The translations under genes were made by a program, and so were the position numbers. Of a stretch of 64,000 bases of DNA, positions 45,054 to 54,733 are shown one piece after another. The notes beneath the pieces were generated by a model, which saw only the letters and a program-made list of their open reading frames with translations, did not search any database and was not told the origin of the DNA. Location: positions 1-64,000 of the forward strand of contig DAINAR010000002.1 in the NCBI GenBank assembly GCA_036733345.1. Reading direction: 5' to 3'. The stretch comes from JAFGMQ01 sp036733345 (GTDB lineage Bacteria > Desulfobacterota > DSM-4660 > Desulfatiglandales > Desulfatiglandaceae). Numbering within the stretch: position 1 is the first letter of the stretch; every line of letters begins with the position of its first letter.

Positions 45054-45746
45054 TTATTGTTTAGTCCTGGATATACACAGTATTCCTGTAGTAAGCAGAT
45101 ATCCCAGGATATCACACCATGACGAAAAAACCCTTGAGTGTCCTGAAATCCTGGAAACCATATCAACAGGAACTTCAGTTATTCTAAGCCCCATTTTTCG
45201 GAGGAAAAGAAGAACCCCGACGTCCTGATAGTCGAATAATACTGTGTCCTTTGATATAAGTGCTGAAATTGCATCCCGGTTATAGGCACGCAGCCCTGAT
45301 GTCAAATCCCTGATCTCAAGCCCGGTCATTATGCGAAAGATATTCCATATTAATTTCCTTGCCGGACTGCCGCGGTTTATACATGACCCGATAACAACAT
45401 CAGCATGATTCGATTCGATTTGCGCCACAACAGACTGAATGGAGTCAGCAATATGCTGGCCGTCCGCATCCATGGTAACAGCCACATGATAATCATGCCT
45501 GAATGCATAATATATTCCTGTACGGATAGCCCCCCAGGCACCCAGCCTGAGACTAAGCGACAAAACCTTTGCCCCGGCATCCTGAGCAGCATCTGCCGTC
45601 CTGTCAATGCTGGCATCATTTACCACAACTATGTCTCCATCAGTTGCGGCAGTAATCTTACCGACAACACTTTTTATGCTGGCCTCTTCATTAAAGGCAG
45701 GGATAATGACAACAAGTTTCTTATTGATGGAATCACAGAATTCCAA
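45054..45746 (-). CDS. Family 2 glycosyltransferase (dolichol-phosphate mannosyltransferase type)
   Basis: A 230-residue GT-A enzyme without membrane anchors apart from a hydrophobic C-terminus. VIIPAFNEEASIKSV (near residue 13), VVNDASIDRT and MDADGQH supply the nucleotide-sugar and metal-binding motifs. Related enzymes load a sugar onto undecaprenyl phosphate. The DUF2304 partner downstream supports this. Its start overlaps the upstream GT4 gene by 14 bases. Confidence 0.9.
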   Translation of the reverse strand: MEFCDSINKKLVVIIPAFNEEASIKSVVGKITAATDGDIVVVNDASIDRTADAAQDAGAKVLSLSLRLGAWGAIRTGIYYAFRHDYHVAVTMDADGQHIADSIQSVVAQIESNHADVVIGSCINRGSPARKLIWNIFRIMTGLEIRDLTSGLRAYNRDAISALISKDTVLFDYQDVGVLLFLRKMGLRITEVPVDMVSRISGHSRVFSSWCDILGYLLTTGILCISRTKQ

Positions 45747-46911
45747 CGGCCAGATCTCCCTTCAATGCATCCTGATAAACCGAGATTATCTTTTCAGCAA
45801 CACTTTTTATTTGAAAAGTCCTGTTAAATCTTTTATATGCAGCCCTTCCCATGCGGCTTCTCATTTCAGGGTCTTTCCCCATACGCTGTAATGCCTTTTC
45901 AAGATCTTCTGAATTTCCAGGGGTGACAAGAAATCCTGTCTCATTATGATTCACTACCCAGCCTATCCCCGAGCCCTCAACATCACTTGCCACAACAGGT
46001 TTCCCAAACCTCATGGCCTCCAGTAGAACTACTCCAAAGGCCTCGGTGCGTTCAACTGAAGGCAGGCATAAAATATCACATGTAGCCAGAAGCGCATGGA
46101 GCCGGTCTTCCGGCAAGGATCCGGTAAGCTTAACCCTGTCACCTGTTGCAAGATCTGAAATATATGACTCAAGCTGTCTCTGCCGGTCTCCTTTTCCCAC
46201 TATCAGGACATTGAGTTCAGGAGTGTGCGCAGAAGCCTTTATCAATATGTCATGACCTTTGTAATAGGTTAGTCTGCCAATTGCAAGGACTCTGGTCATT
46301 TTCTTTTTCCACACAGTCTCGGCCCATGAGATCATCTCATGGCCGGGCATTGTCACGCGTCCAGGGTTTATTCCAAGTTCAGTAACCCTGCACTTTTCTT
46401 TCCAGGGCAGTAATGCCTTGCTGGAATCAAGATAAGGCCTGGAGGTAGATACAATCAGGGAACTGCGTTTTAAAAGGTGCTGTTCTAATGGGAGATAAAG
46501 GCGGTAAAAAAATGCCATCCTGCGATCGATCTGTGATGCGACTACATCCGAATGCCAGTGTACAATCCAGGGTATCCGGCGCGTGCAGGAAAGGGCCATC
46601 ACCCAGAAGGCGGATGGATTAGGCATGTGAATGTGCAATAGATCAGGTCTGAATCCTGAAATTACACGCCTTAAAATAAAAGGGAACCCGGGGCTTACCG
46701 GAGTGTACATGAGTGTCCCCAGGCTCGGGACGCGATAAACGCTGAAGGGCTGCTTTCCGTAACAGTTTTTATCCCGATTGAACGAATGGGCATGAACTAA
46801 TGCTGATACTTCAATTCCTTTATCCTGAAGGGCAGGCAGCAGATCGCCCAGAAAATTTTCAATTCCTCCGGCAAAAGGAGGATAATACTTTCCAATATGA
46901 AGTACACGCAC
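45733..46911 (-). CDS. Family 4 glycosyltransferase
   Basis: A 392-residue GT-B enzyme. The N-terminal glycine-rich loop YYPPFAGGIENFLGDLLPAL and the C-terminal donor site (LAIGRLTYYKGHDILIKA; EAFGVVLLEAMRFGKPVVASDVEG with the E-x7-E pattern) are visible. It adds one sugar to the growing repeat unit at the cytoplasmic face. The donor sugar cannot be read. Part of the minus-strand polysaccharide series. Confidence 0.92.
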   Translation of the reverse strand: MRVLHIGKYYPPFAGGIENFLGDLLPALQDKGIEVSALVHAHSFNRDKNCYGKQPFSVYRVPSLGTLMYTPVSPGFPFILRRVISGFRPDLLHIHMPNPSAFWVMALSCTRRIPWIVHWHSDVVASQIDRRMAFFYRLYLPLEQHLLKRSSLIVSTSRPYLDSSKALLPWKEKCRVTELGINPGRVTMPGHEMISWAETVWKKKMTRVLAIGRLTYYKGHDILIKASAHTPELNVLIVGKGDRQRQLESYISDLATGDRVKLTGSLPEDRLHALLATCDILCLPSVERTEAFGVVLLEAMRFGKPVVASDVEGSGIGWVVNHNETGFLVTPGNSEDLEKALQRMGKDPEMRSRMGRAAYKRFNRTFQIKSVAEKIISVYQDALKGDLAVGIL

Positions 46912-46952
46912 GGGAATATCCTAATTGATGGCTTGTGATAAAGCGACAATAA

Positions 46953-48044
46953 TCACTGCAGTACAATCTTTTTCATATTTTCTATGAAAATCGCTTTATC
47001 AAAATGTTTTGCCCGCTCTTCACAACTTTTTCTCATATTCAGGGCAGTTTCCGAATCCATATGCTGGACAGCATCAATAATATCTTCTTCAACAGGATCA
47101 GGCCTTAATAATACACCGGTTTCGCCGGGTATTACACTCTCCAGAAGTCCCCCTTCACTCACCCCGATCACAGGTTTTCCTGCAGCCATTGATTCCACCG
47201 GCGACATCCCGAAATCTTCATCCACCGGTATATAGATGGTGGCTATCGCGCTGCCCATCAATTTGCGTAATTCATCCTCGCCGGTCCATCCTGTAAATGT
47301 GATATTCGGCGCTCCATTAGCAAGACGCTTCAGGCGCTTAAGCTCCGTCCCTCCCGATGTTACAACCAGTTTCCGGTCCGGCATCCTGATGAATGACTTA
47401 ACGATCAAATCAACACGCTTGAAATTCTCAAGCCTTGCAGTTGAAAGATAATACCCATCCTGTCCATACCATCTGAAATTATCCGTCTCGCATGGTGGAT
47501 AAACAACTTTAGAGTCCAGCCCGATAAATTTTTTCACCCTCTTTTTTACGTTTTCTGAATTAACTATTATTGTGTCCATTTTTGAAATAGCGGCCTCATA
47601 GTACCTTCTCGTGTAAACGATAAGGGCCTTAAAAAGAGGGATCTGCCACCGTGGCAACAGTGACATGTAGTAATTTTCCAGGTCATAGGCAAACCGCGGA
47701 ATTGTATGGCAGTACAGGAGATTTCTTCCCTCAGGGTGATTTTTCACGGCGACAGGAGCGACTGTACCACTGTAAAGGACCCATTCATAGCGGGACAGAA
47801 ATCCTGTCTTCGAACCAAATACCCTGGAAAGCTTAATGGTTCGCCAGCCCGGGTTATCGCATTGTGATGTGAGAAAACAGCATTTGATACCTTCCAGGTC
47901 CTTATCGGAAACCGTACCTGCGACACGATAACCAACACACAGATCAACGTTACCGAGTGCGTGTGCCAGCAGCAGGGTCAATCTTTCTGCCCCGCCCATA
48001 ACAGACAGCAAATCATAAAGGATTATGCCTTTTTGATCACCCAT
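46953..48044 (-). CDS. Family 4 glycosyltransferase
   Basis: A 363-residue GT-B enzyme. GGAERLTLLLAHALG near the N-terminus and EDFGMSPVESMAAGKPVIGVSEGG in the donor domain are family hallmarks. It belongs to the group that resembles mannosyltransferases, but the donor is not certain. It lies between the GT4 gene at 45733 and the flippase gene, all on the same strand. Confidence 0.92.
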   Translation of the reverse strand: MGDQKGIILYDLLSVMGGAERLTLLLAHALGNVDLCVGYRVAGTVSDKDLEGIKCCFLTSQCDNPGWRTIKLSRVFGSKTGFLSRYEWVLYSGTVAPVAVKNHPEGRNLLYCHTIPRFAYDLENYYMSLLPRWQIPLFKALIVYTRRYYEAAISKMDTIIVNSENVKKRVKKFIGLDSKVVYPPCETDNFRWYGQDGYYLSTARLENFKRVDLIVKSFIRMPDRKLVVTSGGTELKRLKRLANGAPNITFTGWTGEDELRKLMGSAIATIYIPVDEDFGMSPVESMAAGKPVIGVSEGGLLESVIPGETGVLLRPDPVEEDIIDAVQHMDSETALNMRKSCEERAKHFDKAIFIENMKKIVLQ

Positions 48045-48140
48045 AATGATGGCTCCTCCCTGCTAAAAACTACACCTGGAATCCTTTAAGAGATGATCCC
48101 CGTATATTACAAAAATCTTCCCTGTATCATCCTCACGTTT

Positions 48141-49583
48141 TCATGTCCATTGCCTGGGCATTCCAACCGTACCTCCAACCAGACGCAAGACAAGAAAATA
48201 ACAGCCTGCTCCAACCGCAACAGACAAAAACAGATGTATATCCAGCCACCAGACTAACACAGACATGGAAACGGATGCAACCAACGCCTGCATTACTCTT
48301 TTCATCCTTGGAAGCTGTCCCAATTCTTTCGCAATAATAACAGTCGTGTATATCAGGGCCAGGACTTCGGTAAGCAGTGTTGATGTGGCAGCACCGAGAT
48401 AGGAATATCGGGGTATCATCACCAGGTTGAGCATAATATTCGCAGGCACAAGAAAAAAATAGAGCTTGAGCAGCTTTTTCTGCATGTTTCCGGCTATCAT
48501 CAGGTATCCGTTGAGCTGCCCCCAAAACATCAGCGCAGTTGCAGCCAGCAGAATCCGAAAAGTTGTAGTAACAGCATTCACATCTACCATCCCGATAAAC
48601 GGCATGTCGATTGTTCGATAAAAACTGAAATCCTGCCCCGCTATGAGCATCATGATAGACCCGGCCAGTATCATACCGCCAAATAGAAACGGCAATGCAA
48701 GGCTGCTGATAAAGCTGAATGCCCTGTCATACAGCTTTGCAAGCGAATTATCAGAGGCTTCAATCGCTCTTGTAAAGAGAGGAAAGATCGTTCCTAAAAA
48801 CAGTACCGGCACTACTGATGATAACTCCACAATCCAGTATGCAGCACCGTAAATGCCTACGTCTTCCAAAGGCTTCATCCATGACAGCATCAGCATATCA
48901 ACACGAATGTAGACTACTGCCATAATGCCTGATAATCCGAGGGGCAGTGCTTTCTGGAACAGAGATCGCAGGACGCGCCGGTCAAACCGCAAGCGTATCC
49001 TGACAAGTCTCTGCGAAAACAGGATGTACAGTAAAAGATTAAGCAGACTGCCGGCCGCAGCAGCACTTATAACAGCACACAGCCCCCATCCTGACTGGAG
49101 CACTGCGAAAGACAAAACAAGAGTTAAAACGGCGCCTGCGCTTTCTCCGATGACAGCGAAATGCATCTTAAGCCGGGCCTGGAATAATGATTTGAAGGCG
49201 TCCGCGGCCGTAAGGGCAAACATGGACGATAACCCTATCAGAATTCCCAGCTTGACCCTTTGATCATAGGGCATAAATACAATCAATATTATGGAAATGA
49301 CGATAATAACGGCACTGTTAATCAGTTTTAAGGTCAGAAGATTGCCGGTGATTTCAGCCTGATCGGCAGACAGGCCTGAAAGCTCACGAACGCCTGTCAT
49401 ATAAAGGCCCATATCTGCAAAAACCTTCAGGATTATGACCCAGGTAAAAATAGTGGAATAGGCCCCAAAACCGCTTTCACCGAGCCCCCTGGTTAAAAGT
49501 GAAATCAGGGCCAGCGCCGAGAGGCCAACCACTGTTTTTCCTATAAACTGGACTGCTGTATTATACGTTACCTTATCAATCAC
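48141..49583 (-). CDS. Wzx-type polysaccharide flippase
   Basis: A 480-residue, strongly hydrophobic protein with about 12-14 membrane segments, starting with the GKTVVGLSALALISLLTRGLG pattern (in part) of polysaccharide-transport (PST/MATE-like) flippases. It would move undecaprenyl-linked repeat units to the periplasm. The next gene upstream encodes a Wzy/WaaL-like protein, as in Wzx/Wzy-dependent loci. Confidence 0.9.
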   Translation of the reverse strand: MIDKVTYNTAVQFIGKTVVGLSALALISLLTRGLGESGFGAYSTIFTWVIILKVFADMGLYMTGVRELSGLSADQAEITGNLLTLKLINSAVIIVISIILIVFMPYDQRVKLGILIGLSSMFALTAADAFKSLFQARLKMHFAVIGESAGAVLTLVLSFAVLQSGWGLCAVISAAAAGSLLNLLLYILFSQRLVRIRLRFDRRVLRSLFQKALPLGLSGIMAVVYIRVDMLMLSWMKPLEDVGIYGAAYWIVELSSVVPVLFLGTIFPLFTRAIEASDNSLAKLYDRAFSFISSLALPFLFGGMILAGSIMMLIAGQDFSFYRTIDMPFIGMVDVNAVTTTFRILLAATALMFWGQLNGYLMIAGNMQKKLLKLYFFLVPANIMLNLVMIPRYSYLGAATSTLLTEVLALIYTTVIIAKELGQLPRMKRVMQALVASVSMSVLVWWLDIHLFLSVAVGAGCYFLVLRLVGGTVGMPRQWT

Positions 49584-49604
49584 CGCCCGCAGGCCCCATA
49601 ATTG

Positions 49605-51176
49605 TCACCGAACGCTTTTGGTTGGTCTTTCTCCGGTCGCCCCTTTTTCTCTTGGACCAGGCCTGTCATTTTCAGGAGACCACCATTCATTCTGTTGTCT
49701 GTAAAGGTAGCCATATTTTCCAACAGTATTTTCATATGCACCCCAGAAAAAAAACACCAAAATCAGGCCAAGGATTATAAAATAAAGCTTTGAATTGGTC
49801 TTTTTAAAAGAATAACCGTATTTTAAAGCGGTCACAAAAATAACAGAAAGAAGAAGTTCGATAATCCAAAGGACATCAAGACACATCGTGTGAGGGCCTG
49901 TCATGTAAAGTAGCATCATAATAGAAATTGTTGTAAAACTGATCCCAACAATCCATCTTTCTCTAAGATTATGAATTTGCTTCCTTATCCGGAAAACCAT
50001 CCACAGGGGAATAATATGAAGCAGAAAATTAAGAAATGCCCCTGCAAACCCCAATTCAGAACTCATCTGGAGATAATGATTGTTGGCATTATCAAAACAC
50101 CCTGGCTTTTCACCATTCATGAATCTGATGTTGTCAATGTTTCTCCAAAAACCTCCCGGCCCCCAGCCGGAAATAAAAGAAAGCCTGGTTAACCGCCAGG
50201 CCTGAAGCGCCATTTCCAATCTTCCTCTTGCCGCTCCGGCAATACCACTTTTCTTAAATTCGCAATAGGAAGATTGAATTCGTTCAACCAGTTTAAGAGA
50301 GTTCAGTGTACCACCCCCGAAATTGTCTGCTTTGAATGCGCCGGCAAGGGCAATTCCAACCGCGCCATATACAATGACAAGATACCACCATCTTTTTCTG
50401 TTTCTGACATTTACCCAGGCCCATATGAGGGGAAGCATAATGCCGAACATAGTTATCCCTAAAAAACCAGTGCGGCTTCCACTTAAAAACAAACCCAGGA
50501 GAGAGGTTACAGCCAAAACCAAGAAAATGGCCTTCTTCCACCAATCTCGTTCAATCACTATACCTAAGACAGAGATTGTGACAATGAGATACGATGAAAA
50601 CCCAAATCCGTTAAAATCCGTACTGAGCCCTGATGTTCGATAACCTTGAATTCCGAATACTGAGTTTAAGAATTCAATATCAACAAAACCCTGGTAAAAA
50701 GCAACGATCAATGACGGAACAAAAATGATAGGAAGGAACAATAACCATTTGTAATAATTAACCTTTGCTTTAAAAAAGGTTATTGAAACAATGAGCAGAA
50801 CTGGAAAAAGGGAATATACCGCCGAAGCATAGAGCAGATAGCGTATACCCCACGCTGCATCATGTTGACTTACCGTAATATAAGCTGATTCTTCCAGCCG
50901 GGACAAACCTGCAAAGTGAAATGCGCTGGAAATAAAGATCAAAACCAAATAGCAAAAAAGGAGATACTGGTAGGTTCTATACCTGTCGTCCCTGCAGACG
51001 CTACTGTATACATTTTTTACGATAAAGATAACCAAAACCGCAAGAACAGATAACTTAAACCGTAAAAATTCCGGGGGAATCAATAGCAAAGCAGACGAAA
51101 TCAGGATGAACATAACAAGATTATACCCGCTGGATTTGACCGATCCTGCTCTATCTAAATTTTGATCCACTGCCAT
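49605..51176 (-). CDS. O-antigen polymerase/ligase family membrane protein
   Basis: A 523-residue protein with about 10-12 membrane segments and a large periplasmic loop around residues 290-375 (containing GWGPGGFWRNID and NANNHYLQMSSELGFAG), the arrangement of the Wzy_C/O-antigen ligase family. It either polymerises repeat units (Wzy) or joins the glycan to lipid A-core (WaaL). Context beside the flippase favours Wzy. The C-terminal tail is polar and Pro/Arg-rich. Confidence 0.85.
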   Translation of the reverse strand: MAVDQNLDRAGSVKSSGYNLVMFILISSALLLIPPEFLRFKLSVLAVLVIFIVKNVYSSVCRDDRYRTYQYLLFCYLVLIFISSAFHFAGLSRLEESAYITVSQHDAAWGIRYLLYASAVYSLFPVLLIVSITFFKAKVNYYKWLLFLPIIFVPSLIVAFYQGFVDIEFLNSVFGIQGYRTSGLSTDFNGFGFSSYLIVTISVLGIVIERDWWKKAIFLVLAVTSLLGLFLSGSRTGFLGITMFGIMLPLIWAWVNVRNRKRWWYLVIVYGAVGIALAGAFKADNFGGGTLNSLKLVERIQSSYCEFKKSGIAGAARGRLEMALQAWRLTRLSFISGWGPGGFWRNIDNIRFMNGEKPGCFDNANNHYLQMSSELGFAGAFLNFLLHIIPLWMVFRIRKQIHNLRERWIVGISFTTISIMMLLYMTGPHTMCLDVLWIIELLLSVIFVTALKYGYSFKKTNSKLYFIILGLILVFFFWGAYENTVGKYGYLYRQQNEWWSPENDRPGPREKGATGERPTKSVR

Positions 51177-51185
51177 GATTGCCTT

Positions 51186-52049
51186 TTACTTTTCCCAGAT
51201 CTTTTCTCCATCAGTCTGAACGACTACTGTGCAGTCCCGATCAGTTCGATAAACCTTAATCCCTTTTTTGGCAAGCAAATGCAGGGTTTTCCCGCCGGGA
51301 TATCCACGTGGATTATCCCTCCCCACTGAAATCACTGCCAGCACAGGGTCAACTGCTTCCAGAAAGGCCTCCGATGTCGCGTCATTCGCCCCGTGATGCC
51401 CAACCTTCAGCACCTGGCAGCGCAGATCGAAATCTCTTTCCAGAAGGCGCTTCTCCCCTTTTTTATTCAAATCTCCTGTAAAAAGGAATGAAACCTTTTT
51501 GTATGACAGCTTAATTACGATAGAATCTGCGTTCATATTACCTGTAAGTGGTTTGTATGGTGACAAAATTTTCATCCGAACAGATCCAAATGAAAGAGTA
51601 TCCCCTTTTGTCAATATAGTCCTGTCCAAATTAAGACTCCTTGTAAGATTGATATACTCTTCCCCGAAATCATCTCCGGAAAGTACCGCACCATTGTCAT
51701 ATATTTTCTGCACAGCAATATCCGGAACGATGCAGAAAAGCCCTCCCACGTGATCAGGGTGCATGTGGGTTATTACAATGGCTTCAAGGGCGGTTACACC
51801 TTTCTCTGACAGATATTTATTAAGCCTGTATCCTGAAGAAAGCGGCCCGCTGTCAATCAGAATATGTGCTTTGTCGGGGTTTTTGATCAGGATGGCATCA
51901 CCCTGTCCCACATCAATGAAATGCACCTCCAGAATCCCCTCGCTGTATGCTCCCTGAGGAAACTGCAGGAGAAGTAATACAGCAATAATCAGAGAATTAA
52001 TGAAAGTCTTCCTGCAGATCAAAGAAATATTCAGTTTCCAGTTCTCCAT
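51186..52049 (-). CDS. ComEC/Rec2-like metallo-beta-lactamase-fold hydrolase
   Basis: About 287 residues: an N-terminal hydrophobic segment (INSLIIAVLLLLQFPQGAYS; likely signal peptide or anchor) then a metallo-beta-lactamase fold. Metal motifs are THMHPDHVGG, LFTGDLNKKGE and VGHHGANDA. It matches the C-terminal domain of ComEC without the channel part, so DNA uptake is not implied; such stand-alone proteins are probably exported nucleases or phosphodiesterases. The presence inside a glycan locus is curious. I chose the ATG at 52049 over a TTG seven codons upstream. Confidence 0.85.
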   Translation of the reverse strand: MENWKLNISLICRKTFINSLIIAVLLLLQFPQGAYSEGILEVHFIDVGQGDAILIKNPDKAHILIDSGPLSSGYRLNKYLSEKGVTALEAIVITHMHPDHVGGLFCIVPDIAVQKIYDNGAVLSGDDFGEEYINLTRSLNLDRTILTKGDTLSFGSVRMKILSPYKPLTGNMNADSIVIKLSYKKVSFLFTGDLNKKGEKRLLERDFDLRCQVLKVGHHGANDATSEAFLEAVDPVLAVISVGRDNPRGYPGGKTLHLLAKKGIKVYRTDRDCTVVVQTDGEKIWEK

Positions 52050-52136
52050 AAAAAAATATCTGCCGTTCAAAAGTAATAATTCCTTCCATTACACCTTGAA
52101 CCCTGGACCTTATTCCACTTTTTTCTTCTGTTTTTA

Positions 52137-52802
52137 TTACCCCTGCGTTCGTGACGGCGAATCTGGAGAACCAAGCATTATCAAAAGAAGACAGGCCGCT
52201 ATTATAGAGGACAAAATCAACACGGATTTAGCACTTACCTTTGTGTTGATAATACCCGGCCTGATACCTTTCCAGATAGCAATCTGAAAAAGCCCTCCTG
52301 CAATAAAATTCAGCCATACATCCCTTGAATCCCAGTAGCGTGCAGGGACAATCCATTGTATGATTTCATCAAGAGTGCCTGCAAATAATACGATAAAAGA
52401 TACGCTGAGATAAATGGTTGCATCCCTGATATGATGACTGAGGGCCATAAAGAGGAGATAACTCAAAAAACCGTATTCCAGAAAATGGATCGCTTCTTCA
52501 GGGCGTTTCCAGAGTTTTATGGTGAAATAGATATAAACTGCCGTTACAATCAGTATCCAGACCAGTCTGTTCCATTCAGTCTTTTTATGAAAGTATGGCC
52601 TTAGATAAAGGACAGTTAAAACAAAAAAGCAGGCTATAAATCCCAGAACAAAAAAACCGAAAAAGCTCTTTCCTATTTCCTGACATACAAAACGTTGAAT
52701 GGAACGGACAAAGGGTATTGTAAGAAAAAGAGCTATGAGATAAACAATTGCAATCGCATAGGATGCAGAGACCTTTTTGAAAAACTTCTCAGGGCTTATC
52801 AT
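52137..52802 (-). CDS. VanZ-like membrane protein
   Basis: A 221-residue protein with about six membrane segments. The region SHHIRDATIYLSV ... FAGTLDEIIQWIVPARYWDSRDVWLNFIAG (shown in part) carries the VanZ pattern: an acidic Asp-Glu pair and the D-x-x-x-N segment. VanZ proteins are linked to teicoplanin resistance in Gram-positive bacteria; in polysaccharide loci their role is unknown, perhaps lipid-carrier or anchor related. Confidence 0.78.
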   Translation of the reverse strand: MISPEKFFKKVSASYAIAIVYLIALFLTIPFVRSIQRFVCQEIGKSFFGFFVLGFIACFFVLTVLYLRPYFHKKTEWNRLVWILIVTAVYIYFTIKLWKRPEEAIHFLEYGFLSYLLFMALSHHIRDATIYLSVSFIVLFAGTLDEIIQWIVPARYWDSRDVWLNFIAGGLFQIAIWKGIRPGIINTKVSAKSVLILSSIIAACLLLIMLGSPDSPSRTQG

Positions 52803-52851
52803 TATTGACCTAATAGCAGTTTGGATTCAATGCTGATATTAAAATGTTATT

Positions 52852-54258
52852 TCAATAGGCATTTTTCCCGGCTTTACTCCCGAAAACTGTCATGAATATG
52901 ATCTTCAGATCCAGCCATATGGACCAGTTTCTCAGATACTGGAGATCATATTTGATTCGTTTTTCCATCTTATCAATGCTGTCGGTTTCACCTCTCCAGC
53001 CGTTGATCTGAGCCAGGCCGGTAATACCCGGCTTCACTCTGTGCCGCAGCATGTAACCGGGAACCAGTTTCCGATATTGTTGATTGTGAGCTACCGCATG
53101 CGGCCTTGGCCCCACTATCGACATCCTGCCCTGAAGAACGTTTATGAACTGGGGTAATTCATCAAGTGATGTGCGGCGCAGAAACGCCCCGAACCTGGTT
53201 ACACGGGGATCATTCTTACGTGCCTGTTCTATTGTCTCGCCGTCTTCGCAAACTGTCATAGTTCGGAATTTCCATACAACGATTTCTCCGCCGTTCAGGC
53301 CATAACGTCTTTGTTTGAACAGGACAGGGCCAGGCGATGTCAGTTTTATGCCTGCGGCGATAAAGGCCATGGGGATTGAGATTATTAAAAGGATGGCTGC
53401 CCCCACCACAAAGTCTTCCATGAGTTTCATCAGGCCGGATATGCCTCCGTGGGGGCTTTCATAGATGCTGATGGCCGTAATATTGCCCATATTAGTCCAT
53501 CTGGCATTTACAAGGTCAAGGGTATATACGTCAGGGACAAGATAAACCATTGCACTTGTATCGGAGAGTCCGTGAACAATATTTCTGATTTTCTCCTCCT
53601 CCCTTTTGGGCAGGGTTATGTACACGATATCTATAGATTCTTCGTTTACAAGCCTTACGATATTGTCAACGTTTCCCTTTATATCCAGCTTGATATCACC
53701 GTTCTGGATCTCGACATCCCCCGTCTTGTAATCATCTAAAAATCCCCGTAATTTGATCCCCATCCATGGTAAGGACAATATCTCTTCAGCAACGCGCACG
53801 CCTAAAACACCGGCACCGACAATTATACACGATCTCGAATTCCGGCCCATGGCCCTGAAATATGATAGTGTCTTCCTTATGATAATACGCCATATGGATA
53901 ATGCGGCCGGAGTGACAAGTGCCCATGAGATAATTACCTGTCGTGAGTATTCCTCTGAAATCTTCAAAATAAATCCTGCAGCTAAAAGAATAACCATTAG
54001 ACATGACCAGGCGGTTAAAAGTGTTTTTATCTCTGCTCCCACTCTGTTAATCCGCCATGAACTGTAAAAACCCATAGACTCTGCTATGATATAAAAAAGG
54101 GCACAAGCAGATGAAACCAGCATGTAGTAGCTCCTTGTAAATACTATCCCTCGAAGCTCAACCATGGCTGTCAGCAGATATACAATCAACAGAAGGTCAA
54201 TTAAACGGAAGACAAGGGCAAGCCTGGAATGGTAGGGGCGGATAAGTCCTCTGTTCAT
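52852..54258 (-). CDS. WbaP/WcaJ-type undecaprenyl-phosphate sugar-1-phosphate transferase
   Basis: A 468-residue initiating enzyme of polysaccharide synthesis: about four N-terminal membrane segments, a CoA-binding-like Rossmann domain (GAGVLGVRVAEEIL near residue 150), a re-entrant hydrophobic segment (about 285-310) and the C-terminal catalytic domain (FKQRRYGLNGGEIVVWKFRTM; RRTSLDELPQFINVLQG; VGPRP). It transfers glucose- or galactose-phosphate, or an N-acetyl sugar phosphate, to undecaprenyl phosphate. It starts repeat-unit assembly for the transferases on both sides. Confidence 0.94.
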   Translation of the reverse strand: MNRGLIRPYHSRLALVFRLIDLLLIVYLLTAMVELRGIVFTRSYYMLVSSACALFYIIAESMGFYSSWRINRVGAEIKTLLTAWSCLMVILLAAGFILKISEEYSRQVIISWALVTPAALSIWRIIIRKTLSYFRAMGRNSRSCIIVGAGVLGVRVAEEILSLPWMGIKLRGFLDDYKTGDVEIQNGDIKLDIKGNVDNIVRLVNEESIDIVYITLPKREEEKIRNIVHGLSDTSAMVYLVPDVYTLDLVNARWTNMGNITAISIYESPHGGISGLMKLMEDFVVGAAILLIISIPMAFIAAGIKLTSPGPVLFKQRRYGLNGGEIVVWKFRTMTVCEDGETIEQARKNDPRVTRFGAFLRRTSLDELPQFINVLQGRMSIVGPRPHAVAHNQQYRKLVPGYMLRHRVKPGITGLAQINGWRGETDSIDKMEKRIKYDLQYLRNWSIWLDLKIIFMTVFGSKAGKNAY

Positions 54259-54312
54259 GATAATCCTCTCTTTACTGTTTTGCTTCTATTTGTTCATACT
54301 TCAATACAGTTC

Positions 54313-54395
54313 GAGACCTTTGCAAAGCTATCGTTATTTGTCATTTCCCTGCCTGTGCCGCGGCAGGCAGAGAGATGACAAATTTCAAAGGTCTC
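54313..54395. repeat. REP-like palindromic element with GAGACCTTTG ends
   Basis: Outer inverted ends GAGACCTTTG and CAAAGGTCTC, then TTTGTCAT/ATGACAAA, then a core CTGCCTGTG-CC-GCGGCAGGCAG hairpin. The whole can fold into one long stem. It adjoins and overlaps the 3' part of a REP-associated transposase remnant, as expected for REP elements and their transposases. A partial copy follows clpB at 37877. Confidence 0.75.
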
Positions 54396-54568
54396 ATTGA
54401 ATTATTTGATAAAAATATTCTTACCCAAAACCGGTATGACCGGATTTGGGTAAGCTCACGCCACCTACGATGGCCCTTTACAAATTTGAGTAAGAATTCT
54501 CTTTTATGACACCTGTGGGTGATGTGCCATATTTGTCCGGGAATGTAATGTCTTTTAGCTCTTGCCAT
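54341..54568 (-). pseudogene. REP-associated tyrosine transposase (RAYT) remnant
   Basis: The first 34 residues (MARAKRHYIPGQIWHITHRC, then HKREFLLKFVKGHRRW) match the start of Y1-type REP-associated transposases related to IS200/IS605. After that the frame runs into unrelated sequence and the repeat element, and the His-x-His and tyrosine catalytic regions are missing, so it is a 5' remnant of a gene usually three to four times this length. It marks past mobility of the REP-like repeats seen in this window. Confidence 0.78.
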
Positions 54569-54733
54569 TGATTATCTTGAATAAGGGTATTTTTGACCCT
54601 GAAAAGTCGCATACAGGGCTGAATTAAAGGTTATTTTACACTTGTTATTTAATTATTTCTAATAGTTTGCATGGCCCGATCCCATTTGGCCATTTGGTAG
54701 GCGTCCGTGGGCATTTTCGTTTTTGACACCTTA

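Larger units (their letters stand above)
54259..54733. other. 475-base gap with repeat and transposase remnant
   Basis: No intact gene. The stretch holds a palindromic repeat (54313-54395), a decayed RAYT gene (54341-54568) overlapping it, and about 160 A+T-rich bases (54569-54733) in which I see nothing. Confidence 0.7.

Noticed and set aside
51186..52049. Natural-competence function for the ComEC-like protein
   Set aside because: Only the hydrolase domain is present; the membrane channel domain needed for DNA uptake is absent.
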